Positions 44,553 to 53,568 of a stretch of DNA of 64,000 bases are shown piece after piece; the first letter of the stretch is position 1, and every line of letters starts with the position of its first letter. The notes below the pieces were generated by a model that was not told the DNA's origin, did not search any database, and saw only the letters and a program-made list of their open reading frames with translations. Source of the DNA: Alkalicoccobacillus murimartini (GTDB lineage: Bacteria; Bacillota; Bacilli; Bacillales; Bacillaceae_D); NCBI RefSeq assembly GCF_030813245.1, contig NZ_JAUSUA010000001.1, positions 1,054,001-1,118,000 of the forward strand, read 5' to 3'. The position numbers and the translations under genes are program-made.

Positions 44553-46604
44553 CTAATCTAATTTGCCTTGATCCAAGGCGCCTGTTTGCTTCAAGTAATC
44601 TTTCAGCACCTGATACTCTGAATCTTCCCAAAAATGCTTTGACTCAACTAAGGCAGCAGCATCTTGCCTTGCCACTTCAAGGGTGCGATAATCATGCACG
44701 ACATCTGCTACCTTAAAGTCAGGAAGTCCGCTTTGTTTCGCCCCAAAGAAGTCTCCTGGTCCACGTAGCTCTAGATCGCGCTCAGACAATACAAACCCAT
44801 CATTGGTCTCTGTCATAATACGCATTCTCTCTCTTCCGTTCTCCGTCTTTGGATCGGATAGTAGCACACAGTACGACTGAGCGCTTCCTCGTCCAACACG
44901 TCCGCGGAGCTGATGGAGTTGAGCTAGACCAAATCGATCTGCATCATAAATAACCATCATCGTTGCATTTGGTACATTCACCCCAACTTCAACAACAGTC
45001 GTTGAGACCAACACTTGTGTCTTATTCTCATCAAATGCTTTCATGACTTGATCCTTTTCCTCTGAGGCAAGCCTTCCATGCATTAAACCCACTTGAAAAC
45101 GCGATTTAAAGAACTCCGTAAGGATCTGGTGGACATCCATGGCATTTTGAACATCAAGCATCTCTGATTCCTCAATAAGCGGGCAAATAACGTAGGCTTG
45201 TCTTCCTTGCTTTAACTCTTTTTCAACAAACCCAAGCACTCTCTCAAGCATATCGTGCTTTGCCCAATAGGTTTCAATTGGTTTTCTTCCAGCTGGCATT
45301 TCATCCAAAATGGATACATCCATATCTCCAAATACAGAAATAGCTAAAGTACGAGGAATCGGGGTGGCTGTCATAAATAGGACATCCACATGATCTCCTT
45401 TAGAACGCAACTGCCTCCTTTGGTTCACACCGAATCGATGCTGCTCATCCGTAATTGCAAATCCTAAATGATGATAGATCACATCATCTTGAATTAACGC
45501 ATGTGTACCAACAGCTACATCAATTTTCCCTTCAGCAAGATCAGCTAGCAGTTCTTTACGACGTTTACCCTTTAACGACCCACTAAATAGTTCTACTCTT
45601 TTTCCGAGTGGTTCAAACCAGGCCTGTAACGATTCGAGATGTTGCTCCGCTAGGATTTCTGTCGGGACCATTAAAGCTGTTTGATAGCCTGCACGAATGA
45701 CCCCATATAAACAAGCGGCCGCTACAACGGTTTTTCCAGAACCCACATCCCCTTGCAACAGTCTATTCATCTGATAGGGTGACTCCATATCACGAATAAC
45801 TTCATCAATCACACGGTGCTGAGCCTTGGTCAATGAAAATGGAAGAGAGGAAATAAATTCTTCAATATGAGTAGAATCAATCATCAACCCTCTACCCACA
45901 TTTTGCTCACGCTGATTTTTTCTAAATAACTGCATCTTTAATTGAAAATACAAAAATTCTTCGTATACCATTCGTCTCCGCGCTTGCTTTATGGTATCTT
46001 GACCAGACGGTTTATGAAGCTCATGTACCGTTTGCTGTTTATCCATAAGCTTATACTTGATTCGAATCGCTTCTGGTAATGGTTCTGGGAGATCCTCACC
46101 GAACTGTTTTAAAGCGGCGGTTATGGCTGCCTTCAGCATTTTACTAGAAACCGTACTTGAAGCAGAGTAAACAGGTTCAATCGTTTGATCTTGCTCTATT
46201 GCCCCTTTTTGCAGTTCAGTGCCTGTGATCGTCATACGATGACGATCCCATTTTCCCGAGATTGTTACTTCATCTCCAAGTGTCAGCTGATTTTTAAGAA
46301 AGCCTCGATTAAAAAAAGTGACCGTTACTAACAACCGACCAACTAGCATACGAAAAGAAAGGCGGTTTTTTTTCTTACCATAATACCGAACCGATGCTTC
46401 ATTATGGATTACGCCAGTAACAGTCACTCGCTCATCATGCTCTGCTGTTTGCAAGTCTTTTAGCTTATAATCCTCATATCGAAATGGATAATATTCGAGT
46501 AAATCACCCACTGTGCGAAGCTTTAACCCTTCAAACAGCTTGGCTTTTTCCTCTCCAATTCCATGTACTTCTATAATGGAGCGTTCGTAGGGACTTCGCT
46601 TCAT
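44553..46604 (-). CDS. recG: ATP-dependent DNA helicase RecG
   Basis: RecG remodels stalled replication forks and Holliday junctions. The 683-residue product has the N-terminal wedge domain (about 45-150, OB fold), Walker A in LLQGDVGSGKTVVAAAC, the DEQH box in AITDEQHRFGVNQR, TATPIPRTLAISVFGDMDVS, and the C-terminal helicase motifs HQLRGRVGRGSAQSYCVLL. Its start overlaps the sdaAA stop by four bases. Confidence 0.98.
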   Translation of the reverse strand: MKRSPYERSIIEVHGIGEEKAKLFEGLKLRTVGDLLEYYPFRYEDYKLKDLQTAEHDERVTVTGVIHNEASVRYYGKKKNRLSFRMLVGRLLVTVTFFNRGFLKNQLTLGDEVTISGKWDRHRMTITGTELQKGAIEQDQTIEPVYSASSTVSSKMLKAAITAALKQFGEDLPEPLPEAIRIKYKLMDKQQTVHELHKPSGQDTIKQARRRMVYEEFLYFQLKMQLFRKNQREQNVGRGLMIDSTHIEEFISSLPFSLTKAQHRVIDEVIRDMESPYQMNRLLQGDVGSGKTVVAAACLYGVIRAGYQTALMVPTEILAEQHLESLQAWFEPLGKRVELFSGSLKGKRRKELLADLAEGKIDVAVGTHALIQDDVIYHHLGFAITDEQHRFGVNQRRQLRSKGDHVDVLFMTATPIPRTLAISVFGDMDVSILDEMPAGRKPIETYWAKHDMLERVLGFVEKELKQGRQAYVICPLIEESEMLDVQNAMDVHQILTEFFKSRFQVGLMHGRLASEEKDQVMKAFDENKTQVLVSTTVVEVGVNVPNATMMVIYDADRFGLAQLHQLRGRVGRGSAQSYCVLLSDPKTENGRERMRIMTETNDGFVLSERDLELRGPGDFFGAKQSGLPDFKVADVVHDYRTLEVARQDAAALVESKHFWEDSEYQVLKDYLKQTGALDQGKLD

Positions 46605-47485
46605 TTGTCTAATGAAACTCCAAAGATTTCCGCTTCAAGACGACGCCCCGTTGGCGTTGCGGCTAATCCACCCTGTGCCGTTTCTTTTAATGCGACAGGC
46701 ATCGTTTGTCCAATTCGATACATGGCATCAATCACCTCGTCACAAGGAATTCGACTTTTAATCCCAGCAAGAGCCATGTCAGCTGCTGTAATCGCATTTG
46801 AGGCACCCATCGCATTCCTCTTCACACAGGGAACCTCAACTAAACCAGCTACTGGGTCACACACGAGACCAAGTAAGTTCTTCAAGGCAATCGCAAGGGC
46901 ATGACCAGATTGCTCAGGTGTGCCTCCTGCAAGCTCAACTAACGCCGCAGCTGCCATACCTGAAGCTGACCCTATCTCCGCTTGACACCCGCCTGCCGCA
47001 CCTGATATTGATGCATTATTTGCAACAACAAAACCAAATGCTCCTGAAGCAAACAGATAATGAATCATTTGATCATCTGTCGGCTGAAGACGTTCCTTCA
47101 TACCAAACAAAACTCCCGGAACCACACCTGCCGCACCCGCAGTTGGTGTTGCACAGATCGTACCCATTGCTGCATTCACTTCATTCGTTGCCATCGCCTT
47201 GCTAACAGAGTCCAATAAGAAGTCCCCACCAAGGGCATTGCCACGAGCAATATATTCTTGAAGTAATTTGGCATCTCCACCGGTTAATCCAGAAACAGAC
47301 TTAATATCTTCAGACGTACCGCGTTTAATCGCTGCTTTCATTACCTCTAAAATATTTCTCATTTGTTCAAATACTTGTTCCCGGCTGCGCCCCGACTCTT
47401 CCACCTCTTGTCGAATCATTACCTCCGAAATAGAAATACCATCAAATTGCGCCAACTCTATTAGTTCTGCTGCATTCCGAAACAT
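46601..47485 (-). CDS. sdaAA: L-serine dehydratase alpha subunit, iron-sulfur type
   Basis: SdaAA with SdaAB converts L-serine to pyruvate and ammonia using a 4Fe-4S cluster. The 294-residue product (ATG at 47485; one more Met codon precedes) carries TNEVNAAMGTICATPTAGAAGVVPG and GFVVANNASISGAAGGCQAEIGSASGMAAAALVE, and LVCDPVAGLVEVPCVKRNAMGASNA, whose Cys residues bind the cluster. It lies between sdaAB and recG, as in B. subtilis. Confidence 0.97.
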   Translation of the reverse strand: MFRNAAELIELAQFDGISISEVMIRQEVEESGRSREQVFEQMRNILEVMKAAIKRGTSEDIKSVSGLTGGDAKLLQEYIARGNALGGDFLLDSVSKAMATNEVNAAMGTICATPTAGAAGVVPGVLFGMKERLQPTDDQMIHYLFASGAFGFVVANNASISGAAGGCQAEIGSASGMAAAALVELAGGTPEQSGHALAIALKNLLGLVCDPVAGLVEVPCVKRNAMGASNAITAADMALAGIKSRIPCDEVIDAMYRIGQTMPVALKETAQGGLAATPTGRRLEAEIFGVSLDK

Positions 47486-47503
47486 CATGACGCCTCCTTC
47501 TTA

Positions 47504-48166
47504 TTACTCATAAATGTTAGATACTAGTTTAATATTTGGAAGCGATCGTAGTTCATCAAGCAATTTTTGCTCTACATTCTGGTCCACTTCCATAACCATT
47601 AAAGCCTCTTCACCTTTGTCTCTGCGTGATACTTCCATATGACCAATGTTCATCTCATATTTGGCCAATAAGTTTGACACGGCCGCTATCACTCCATACC
47701 GATCATGGTGAACAACAAAGATCGCAGGGTGGTTCCCTGACAAACGAAGCACAAATCCGTTCATTTCAATAATCTCTATCTTTCCTCCGCCAATCGAAAT
47801 TCCGACCAACTCTAAGTTTTTGTGCTCATTCTTCAAGACGATTCGCATCGTATTTGGGTGATCAGTCACGGCATCTTCTTCATGAAAAACAAATGTCATC
47901 CCAGCTTTGTCAGCTAACTGAAAGGATTCCCGAATGCGTGGATCATACGTATCAAAGTCGAGAATTCCTCCGATAACTGCAACATCCGTTCCATGACCTT
48001 TATAGGTCTGAGCAAATGACCCGTATAAATGAATGTCTGCATGTGATGGATCTCCGCCAAATAATGTGCGGGCTACTCGTCCAATTCTTGCAGCCCCAGC
48101 TGTATGTGAACTGGATGGACCAATCATTACTGGACCAATAATATCAAAAACTGTCCGATACTTCAT
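47504..48166 (-). CDS. sdaAB: L-serine dehydratase beta subunit, iron-sulfur type
   Basis: The 220-residue beta subunit has the catalytic domain signature DIIGPVMIGPSSSHTAGAARIGRVAR at the N-terminus and an ACT-type domain at the C-terminus (about 145-220; FVVHHDRYGVIAAVSNLLAKYEMNIGHMEVSRRDKGEEALMVMEVD), which may sense serine. It is 18 bases upstream of sdaAA. Confidence 0.97.
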   Translation of the reverse strand: MKYRTVFDIIGPVMIGPSSSHTAGAARIGRVARTLFGGDPSHADIHLYGSFAQTYKGHGTDVAVIGGILDFDTYDPRIRESFQLADKAGMTFVFHEEDAVTDHPNTMRIVLKNEHKNLELVGISIGGGKIEIIEMNGFVLRLSGNHPAIFVVHHDRYGVIAAVSNLLAKYEMNIGHMEVSRRDKGEEALMVMEVDQNVEQKLLDELRSLPNIKLVSNIYE

Positions 48167-48194
48167 GTGCTCCTCCTTATTTATCTACTTTAGT

Positions 48195-48237
48195 AAAAAA
48201 AGACCGACCTTAATGGAAGCGTCAGCCTTTTTCACAA
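48195..48237 (-). terminator. Candidate terminator after degV
   Basis: GGCTGAC and GTCGGTC pair with two G-T wobbles around a longer loop, followed on the minus strand by seven T residues, three bases after the degV stop codon. Confidence 0.55.
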
Positions 48238-48240
48238 AAT

Positions 48241-49104
48241 TTATTTAGTCGTTGCTTTTGTACACGAAATGGAAACAGTTCCTGGTCCAACATGTGCACC
48301 GATTACAGCTCCAATGGTTGTCATTACAACTGATTCTACCTGACATTCTTGCTTCACACGTTGGACGAGCTCATTAGCTAACTCTTCGTTTAATGCGTGT
48401 GAAGCGCCAATATGAATGGGTGAATCACCATATTGTTCCTTGATGATCTCTACAATTCGAGAGATGGCCTTTTTTGGCCCCCGCGCCTTATCTAGTGGGT
48501 AGACTTCGCCTTCTTCAGATAGTGAAAGAATAGGTTTTACCTTTAATAAAGATCCTAATATAGCAGAAGCTTTGCCTATTCTACCGTTTTTCTGTAAGAA
48601 GTGAAGTGTATCTACTAGAAAATAAACATTTGTGTCCTTTGTCAGTTCGTCCAATCTTGCTTCAAGATCTGCTACAGGTTTATTTTCATACGCAAGTTCA
48701 GCCATCTCTGCGACCATAATACCTATAGCATAGGATGCTTGACGAGAATCAACGACCCTTACGTCCACTTCATCTTCAAGACTTGCTTGAGCAATCGTAG
48801 CAGCTTGATACGTTCCACTAAGCTTTGAAGAAAGATGAATAGAGAAAATGACCTCGGCCCCTTCAGATTTCAAGGCACGATATACCTCTTCAAACTGGTG
48901 AGGAGTTGGCTGTGACGTTGTTGGAATAACATCTTCCTTTTCTATTTTTTCATAGAAAGCCTCTGGAGTTAACGTAACTCCGTCTTCATAGGATTCCGTT
49001 TCAGAGAAAACAACGCTTAATGGGATGACTTCAATGTTCCATTTTTCCACGATTTCTTTTGGAATATCCGCCGTACTATCCGTGACAATTCGTATTGTTG
49101 GCAT
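48241..49104 (-). CDS. DegV family fatty acid-binding protein (FakB-like)
   Basis: DegV proteins hold a single fatty acid and present it to the kinase FakA. The 287-residue product begins MPTIRIVTDSTADIPKEIVE, with the family motifs TTSQPTPHQFEEVYRAL, IFSIHLSSKLSGTYQAA, VVDSRQASYAIGIMVAEMAEL and the end IGAHVGPGTVSISC. It sits 38 bases downstream of fakA on the same strand, so the binding protein and kinase are adjacent and probably cotranscribed. From memory, B. subtilis has no degV gene at this point. Confidence 0.94.
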   Translation of the reverse strand: MPTIRIVTDSTADIPKEIVEKWNIEVIPLSVVFSETESYEDGVTLTPEAFYEKIEKEDVIPTTSQPTPHQFEEVYRALKSEGAEVIFSIHLSSKLSGTYQAATIAQASLEDEVDVRVVDSRQASYAIGIMVAEMAELAYENKPVADLEARLDELTKDTNVYFLVDTLHFLQKNGRIGKASAILGSLLKVKPILSLSEEGEVYPLDKARGPKKAISRIVEIIKEQYGDSPIHIGASHALNEELANELVQRVKQECQVESVVMTTIGAVIGAHVGPGTVSISCTKATTK

Positions 49105-49142
49105 CCGTCATACATCCCTCCTACTATTTTGTAGCTACTTGT

Positions 49143-50837
49143 TTATTCAACTGAAAATATATACGAATACAGTGGCTGTCCACCTTGATGGACATCTAAT
49201 TCTACTTCCGTGAATTGTTTCTCAAGGTAGCGAACTAATTCCTCTGTTTCTTTTTCCGATACATCTTCCCCAGCTAGAACGGTAACCATTTCACTATCTT
49301 CATCAATCATATGAGAAAGTAGTTCTTTAGCTGCCTCAACTAGTTGATCATGAGTATTGACGATCTTCTTTTCAGAGATCCCAATGTAATCGTCTTTATT
49401 AATCTTCAAACCTTCAATCTGGGTATCTCTTACTGCATAAGTAATCTGACCAGATTTAACCGACTTCATCGCTTCATTCATATGAGAAGCATTTTTATCA
49501 ATATCAATCGATGGATTAAATGCAAGAAGAGCCGAAAGTCCCTGAGGAACAGTTTTTGATGGAATGACTATCGCTTTTGCATCCACCACATCCGCTGCCT
49601 GCTCAGCAGCCATGATAATATTGCCGTTATTCGGCAGAATTAAAATATTCTTAGCATTGACCTTATTAATGGCACTAACGATGTCCTCCGTACTTGGGTT
49701 CATCGTTTGTCCCCCTTGAATCACTTCACCTGCACCTAAGCCTTTAAATAACTTAGAAACTCCTTCGCCCATCGAAACGGTTACAATTCCAAACTCACTT
49801 TTAGGCGTTTCTTCTTGAACAGTCTCTTTTTCACCGTAAACAGCTTGAGTCTCGTCAAGTAAATGAGTATGCTGTTCTCTCATGTTCTCAATCTTTATGT
49901 TAATAAAGTCTCCGTAGCGTTGAGCTTTGGCTAGCACCTCACCTGGATACTCGGCATGAATATGTACTTTAAGCAGATCTTCATCCGAAACAACCAATAG
50001 AGAATCACCAATCTCACTTAGTTCGTTACGAAAATCTTCTTCTACAAACGCTTCTTTTTCTAATCGTTTCTCATCAAAACGCACCATAACCTCTGTACAG
50101 TACCCAAACTCTATATCTTCAGTAGCCATATGAGCTTGTGCATGATGTTGATGATGTTCAATCTTTACAAGATCGGCCATATTAGGTGTAGTAGGTTGTT
50201 GATCCTTTAGCTTTTTCCCTTCAAGTACAGCTAAAAATCCTTCATAGATATAAAGTAAACCTTGACCACCAGAATCAACGACGCCCACTTCTTTTAAAAC
50301 AGGAAGTAAATCTGGGGTACGCTTAAGTGAGGCTTTGGCTTCTTTAACCACGGCACTCATGACTTCAATAATGTCATCACTTTTTTTGGATGTCTTTACA
50401 CCTTGTTTAGCTGCATCCTTAGCCACAGTTAAAATTGTACCTTCAACAGGCTTAATAACTGCTTTATAAGCCGTTTCTACACCTTTTTCAAAGGCTATAG
50501 CGAATTCTTGAGACGTTAACGTTTGTTTTCCTTCTACCGCCTTTGAAAACCCTCTAAACAACTGTGAGAGTATCACGCCTGAGTTCCCACGAGCACCCAT
50601 TAGCAACCCTTTAGCAAAAGCCGATGCAATTTGCCCAGCATCCTTTACTTTCTGAGATTGCACTTCTTTTACACCGGATGTAATGGATAAATTCATATTG
50701 GTTCCTGTATCGCCATCTGGTACAGGAAACACGTTAAGTGAATCAACAATCTTTACGTGCCTGGATAAATTTTCTGCTCCCTCAATATACATTTGAGCGA
50801 GTTTATTTGCTTCTAGTCTCTTAACCGTCACTTCCAT
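49143..50837 (-). CDS. fakA: DAK1/DegV-dependent fatty acid kinase FakA-like (YloV)
   Basis: FakA phosphorylates FakB-bound fatty acids so that exogenous fatty acids enter phospholipid synthesis through PlsX products. The 564-residue product has the DhaL-like ATP-binding domain (about 1-205) with VFPVPDGDTGTNMNLSITSG, KGLLMGARGNSGVILSQLFRGFS and PVEGTILTVAKDAAKQGV. The middle and C-terminal domains contain VHIHAEYPGEVL, IVTVSMGEGVSKLFKGLGAGEVIQGGQTMNPSTEDI and PLYSYIFSVE. AGGAGG is only two to three bases before the ATG, so the GTG at codon 3 is an alternative start. Confidence 0.95.
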   Translation of the reverse strand: MEVTVKRLEANKLAQMYIEGAENLSRHVKIVDSLNVFPVPDGDTGTNMNLSITSGVKEVQSQKVKDAGQIASAFAKGLLMGARGNSGVILSQLFRGFSKAVEGKQTLTSQEFAIAFEKGVETAYKAVIKPVEGTILTVAKDAAKQGVKTSKKSDDIIEVMSAVVKEAKASLKRTPDLLPVLKEVGVVDSGGQGLLYIYEGFLAVLEGKKLKDQQPTTPNMADLVKIEHHQHHAQAHMATEDIEFGYCTEVMVRFDEKRLEKEAFVEEDFRNELSEIGDSLLVVSDEDLLKVHIHAEYPGEVLAKAQRYGDFINIKIENMREQHTHLLDETQAVYGEKETVQEETPKSEFGIVTVSMGEGVSKLFKGLGAGEVIQGGQTMNPSTEDIVSAINKVNAKNILILPNNGNIIMAAEQAADVVDAKAIVIPSKTVPQGLSALLAFNPSIDIDKNASHMNEAMKSVKSGQITYAVRDTQIEGLKINKDDYIGISEKKIVNTHDQLVEAAKELLSHMIDEDSEMVTVLAGEDVSEKETEELVRYLEKQFTEVELDVHQGGQPLYSYIFSVE

Positions 50838-50853
50838 TTCCTCCTAACCACCC

Positions 50854-51216
50854 CTAAGTGTTTAACACTCGAACACCTTGCACAAAAATGTTGACTGATT
50901 CAACATCTAAACCAAGCATCTGTTCTAATTGATATTTCACTTTTGTTTGCACATTATGTGCCACTTCTGAAATCTTTGTTCCATAGCTTACAATGATATA
51001 CATGTCAATATGGATGTCCTCTTCAACTTCTCGAATCACCACACCTCGGCGGAAATTCTCCTTACCAAGCAAGTCAGACAGACCATCTTTTATTTGCTTT
51101 TGTGAAGCCATTCCTACAATGCCGTAGCAATCTACCGCTGCGCCACCAGCTACGGTTGCCACAACGTCTCTTGAAACATCTACCATTCCAAGCTGTGTTT
51201 TCATTTCAATAGACAT
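50854..51216 (-). CDS. yloU: Asp23/Gls24 family protein (YloU)
   Basis: Asp23-family proteins are small, conserved in Firmicutes and often linked to envelope stress or membrane-bound complexes. The 120-residue product has GMVDVSRDVVATVAGGAAVDCYGIVGMAS, DIHIDMYIIVSYGTKISEVAHNVQTKVKYQLEQMLGLDVESVNIFVQGVRV. It starts the yloU-fakA-degV group, divergent from rpmB. Confidence 0.95.
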   Translation of the reverse strand: MSIEMKTQLGMVDVSRDVVATVAGGAAVDCYGIVGMASQKQIKDGLSDLLGKENFRRGVVIREVEEDIHIDMYIIVSYGTKISEVAHNVQTKVKYQLEQMLGLDVESVNIFVQGVRVLNT

Positions 51217-51329
51217 ACGTATCCTCCTTTAAGAATTGCACATTAGCTTCATTTTACTATACATTAAGTGAATATGAAAGAAACAATAGGGTGTCAAGGT
51301 AACAACCTTGATAAACTTCTTGCATTCTA

Positions 51330-51358
51330 TTGCTTTCTTTTTATGCCTATGCTAAGAT
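51330..51358 (+). promoter_or_regulatory. Candidate rpmB promoter
   Basis: TTGCTT (51330-51335), a 17-base spacer and TAAGAT (51353-51358) with an extended TG two bases before. It lies about 50 bases before the rpmB ribosome site, in the divergent rpmB-yloU spacer. Confidence 0.55.
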
Positions 51359-51413
51359 ATTCAGGTATGAATTGGACTCATCATTTGGTTGAATGAATAA
51401 GGAGGTGCAAGTC

Positions 51414-51602
51414 ATGGCCCGTGTTTGTTATATTACAGGCAAAAAAGCTCGTACTGGTAATAAGCGATCTCACGCTTTAAACAAAACTAAACGCCGTTGG
51501 GGAGTTAACGTACAAAAGGTACGTATTCTTGTTGACGGTAAGCCGAAACGTGTTTACGTTTCAGCTCGTGCATTAAAGTCAGGAAAAGTTCAACGCGTTT
51601 AA
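51414..51602 (+). CDS. rpmB: 50S ribosomal protein L28
   Basis: The ATG at 51414, after AAGGAGGTG, gives 62 residues: [38 protein letters not shown] is typical L28, ending [10 protein letters not shown]. Only one Cys is present, so this is the zinc-independent form. It is on the plus strand, facing spoVM across a shared terminator, as in B. subtilis. Confidence 0.98.
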   Translation: MARVCYITGKKARTGNKRSHALNKTKRRWGVNVQKVRILVDGKPKRVYVSARALKSGKVQRV

Positions 51603-51612
51603 TGAATCGCAG

Positions 51613-51645
51613 CAAAAAAAGCACCGTTCACTCGGTGCTTTTTTG
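51613..51645. terminator. Bidirectional terminator between rpmB and spoVM
   Basis: AAAAAAGCACCG pairs with CGGTGCTTTTTT around a short loop. Flanking A and T runs serve rpmB on the plus strand and spoVM on the minus strand. Confidence 0.9.
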
Positions 51646-51726
51646 CTAGGCTTTTTTAAACGAACTAAGAACGGCCCGCACAAATCCACCGATAAATTTG
51701 GGCAGCTTGATGGTATAAAACTTCAT
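51646..51726 (-). CDS. spoVM: Stage V sporulation protein M
   Basis: SpoVM is an amphipathic peptide that recognises the convex membrane of the forespore and anchors SpoIVA for coat and cortex assembly. The 26-residue product begins MKFYTIKLPKFIGGFVRAVL and ends SSFKKA; B. subtilis SpoVM is also 26 residues, starting MKFYTIKLPKFLGG. AGGAGGAGG lies seven bases before the ATG. The Pro at position 9, important for membrane insertion, is conserved. It sits beside rpmB, the usual site. Confidence 0.96.
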   Translation of the reverse strand: MKFYTIKLPKFIGGFVRAVLSSFKKA

Positions 51727-51969
51727 GGCTCCTCCTCCTTAGCGAAAATCGCCGAAAACCAGCTAATCATTCACAACTTCGACTTTGAGCTGACAAGCCT
51801 TCTCCAATTGCTTACTCTTCTCTACTCTATCGCTTGCAGGTGCAAACTATTCCTACTTTCCTAAAACAGATGAAAAAAAGCGTAAGAAGTCAATCAGAAC
51901 AGCCAAGCTGTCCTTTACCATCATGCTATGCCCAAACAATGAAAAACAGAACTACAACTCTTCTTCATG
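51727..51969. other. Spacer between spoVM and rpe; thiN absent
   Basis: This 243-base spacer lies where B. subtilis, from memory, carries thiN (thiamine pyrophosphokinase). I find no thiN-like frame or remnant on either strand. The spoVM promoter, expected to be mother-cell specific (SigE or SigK), should lie here but I cannot pick a convincing match. Confidence 0.5.
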
Positions 51970-52617
51970 TTAACGAGAACGTAAACTCTCGATTGCTTCA
52001 GAACGATCGCTTTTACCAAACACCGCTGACCCTGCCACAAGCACTGTTGCTCCTGCTTCCACACAAGCCTTAGCCGTTTCTGGATTTACGCCTCCGTCCA
52101 CTTCAATTTCATATGTATATTGATTCTTTTCCTTGTATGCCTTAAGTTCCTTAATATTGTTTAAAACACTCGGAATAAACTGTTGTCCTCCAAACCCAGG
52201 ATTAACAGACATTTGCAACACAAGATCGACTTCTTGCAAAATCGGTAGGACATGTTGGACGGGTGTTGCCGGATTTAAGACCACACCAGTCCTCACGCCA
52301 TGTTCCTTGATTAACTGGATGGTTCGATGCAGATGTGTACATGCCTCTACATGAACTGAAATGATATCAGCTCCCGCTTTAGCAAAATCAGCAATATACT
52401 GATCCGGGTTAGAAAGCATTAAATGAACATCTAAGGGTAGCTTTGTAATTGGTCGAATGGCTTCAACAATCATGGGTCCAATCGTTAAGTTAGGTACAAA
52501 GTGTCCGTCCATGGCATCGATATGAACGTAATCCGCTCCAGCTGAATCAATGTCACGAATTTCTTCTCCTAATCGTGCGAAATCAGCTGAAAGAATAGAT
52601 GGCGCTATCTTAATCAT
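51970..52617 (-). CDS. rpe: Ribulose-phosphate 3-epimerase
   Basis: Rpe interconverts ribulose 5-phosphate and xylulose 5-phosphate. The 215-residue TIM barrel has [64 protein letters not shown] and [18 protein letters not shown], including the two metal-binding His and Asp residues. It follows rsgA by three bases, as in B. subtilis, with thiN missing afterwards. Confidence 0.97.
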   Translation of the reverse strand: MIKIAPSILSADFARLGEEIRDIDSAGADYVHIDAMDGHFVPNLTIGPMIVEAIRPITKLPLDVHLMLSNPDQYIADFAKAGADIISVHVEACTHLHRTIQLIKEHGVRTGVVLNPATPVQHVLPILQEVDLVLQMSVNPGFGGQQFIPSVLNNIKELKAYKEKNQYTYEIEVDGGVNPETAKACVEAGATVLVAGSAVFGKSDRSEAIESLRSR

Positions 52618-52620
52618 TAG

Positions 52621-53502
52621 TTAGTATCTCCTTTTTCTTTGGTTAATTTCCTCTAGAAACGTAAGATAATGCTCATAACGATAGGGTTGGATCATACCTT
52701 CATGTAATGCATCCTTAATGGCACACTTAGGCTCAGATGTATGCAAACAACCTCTAAACTTACATTCTGGCATCCTTGACGCCATCTCTGGGAAATAAAG
52801 CGCCAAATCCTCTGCCTCAATGTCTGTAAATTCAACAGAGCTGAAACCAGGGGTATCTGCAACAAGTCCCGTCCCGATGGAGAGAAGCTCAACATGACGG
52901 GTAGTATGCTTTCCTCTACCCAAATGAGTTGAAATCTGATCTGTTTCAATCTCTAGATTTGGTTTTAATGCATTTAATAATGAGGATTTGCCCACACCTG
53001 ATTGTCCCGCTACGACGGAGATACGATCATTAAGATCTGGCATAAGCCATTCAAGCCCTTTCTCCCCTTCGTTTGTGGTGAGACGAACGCGATAGCCTAT
53101 TTCCTCATAGTGCCTCACGTACGATTGAATCTTCGCTTCCTGTGTTTCATTTAGAAGATCTATTTTACTAATCACAATAACCGGCTCAATTTGAGCGGCT
53201 TCGATATGAACCAAAAACCGATCTAAAAGATGCGTACTGAAGTCTGGTTCCAATGCGGAGAAAACAAGTAACACCTGATCTACATTTGCGATGGGGGGGC
53301 GAATCAATTCATTTTTTCGTTCATGTAGCTCCATAATATATCCATCTGTTTTGTTTTCTGCCTCATACTCGACGTGATCACCCACAAGAGGTTTTCGCTT
53401 TTGTTTACGAAACAACCCTCTACCTCTGCATTGAATATACAGGTCTTGATCTTGAACATAATAAAATCCACTGAGTGATTTTACGATTAATCCATTTGGC
53501 AT
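52621..53502 (-). CDS. rsgA: Small ribosomal subunit biogenesis GTPase RsgA (CpgA)
   Basis: RsgA is a circularly permuted GTPase for late 30S maturation. The 293-residue product has an OB-fold N-terminus (GFYYVQDQDLYIQCRGRGLFRK), G4 VISKIDL, G1 GQSGVGKSSLLNALKPN, G3 DTPGFSS, and a C-terminal zinc finger (CKFRGCLHTSEPKCAIK). It follows prkC after a terminator-like hairpin. In Bacillus it is phosphorylated by PrkC, which fits the neighbour. Confidence 0.97.
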   Translation of the reverse strand: MPNGLIVKSLSGFYYVQDQDLYIQCRGRGLFRKQKRKPLVGDHVEYEAENKTDGYIMELHERKNELIRPPIANVDQVLLVFSALEPDFSTHLLDRFLVHIEAAQIEPVIVISKIDLLNETQEAKIQSYVRHYEEIGYRVRLTTNEGEKGLEWLMPDLNDRISVVAGQSGVGKSSLLNALKPNLEIETDQISTHLGRGKHTTRHVELLSIGTGLVADTPGFSSVEFTDIEAEDLALYFPEMASRMPECKFRGCLHTSEPKCAIKDALHEGMIQPYRYEHYLTFLEEINQRKRRY

Positions 53503-53542
53503 AAAAACCTTCTTTCATTCTAGTTATTTGGACCGAAAAACA

Positions 53543-53568
53543 AAGGGCGGGCAAATGCCCGGCCCCTT
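53543..53568 (-). terminator. Terminator between prkC and rsgA
   Basis: GGGCCGGGC and GCCCGCCC form a GC-rich stem with a small loop directly after the prkC stop codon; the minus strand then reads TTTGTTTTTC. rsgA-rpe would then need read-through or its own promoter. Confidence 0.7.

Noticed and set aside
46798-47205. 135-codon plus-strand frame opposite sdaAA
   Set aside because: His/Gln/Leu-rich shadow of a well-supported enzyme gene; no own signals.
51834-52073. Possible remnant of thiN beside rpe
   Set aside because: No frame in the spacer resembles thiamine pyrophosphokinase; the open frame overlaps the 3' end of rpe.
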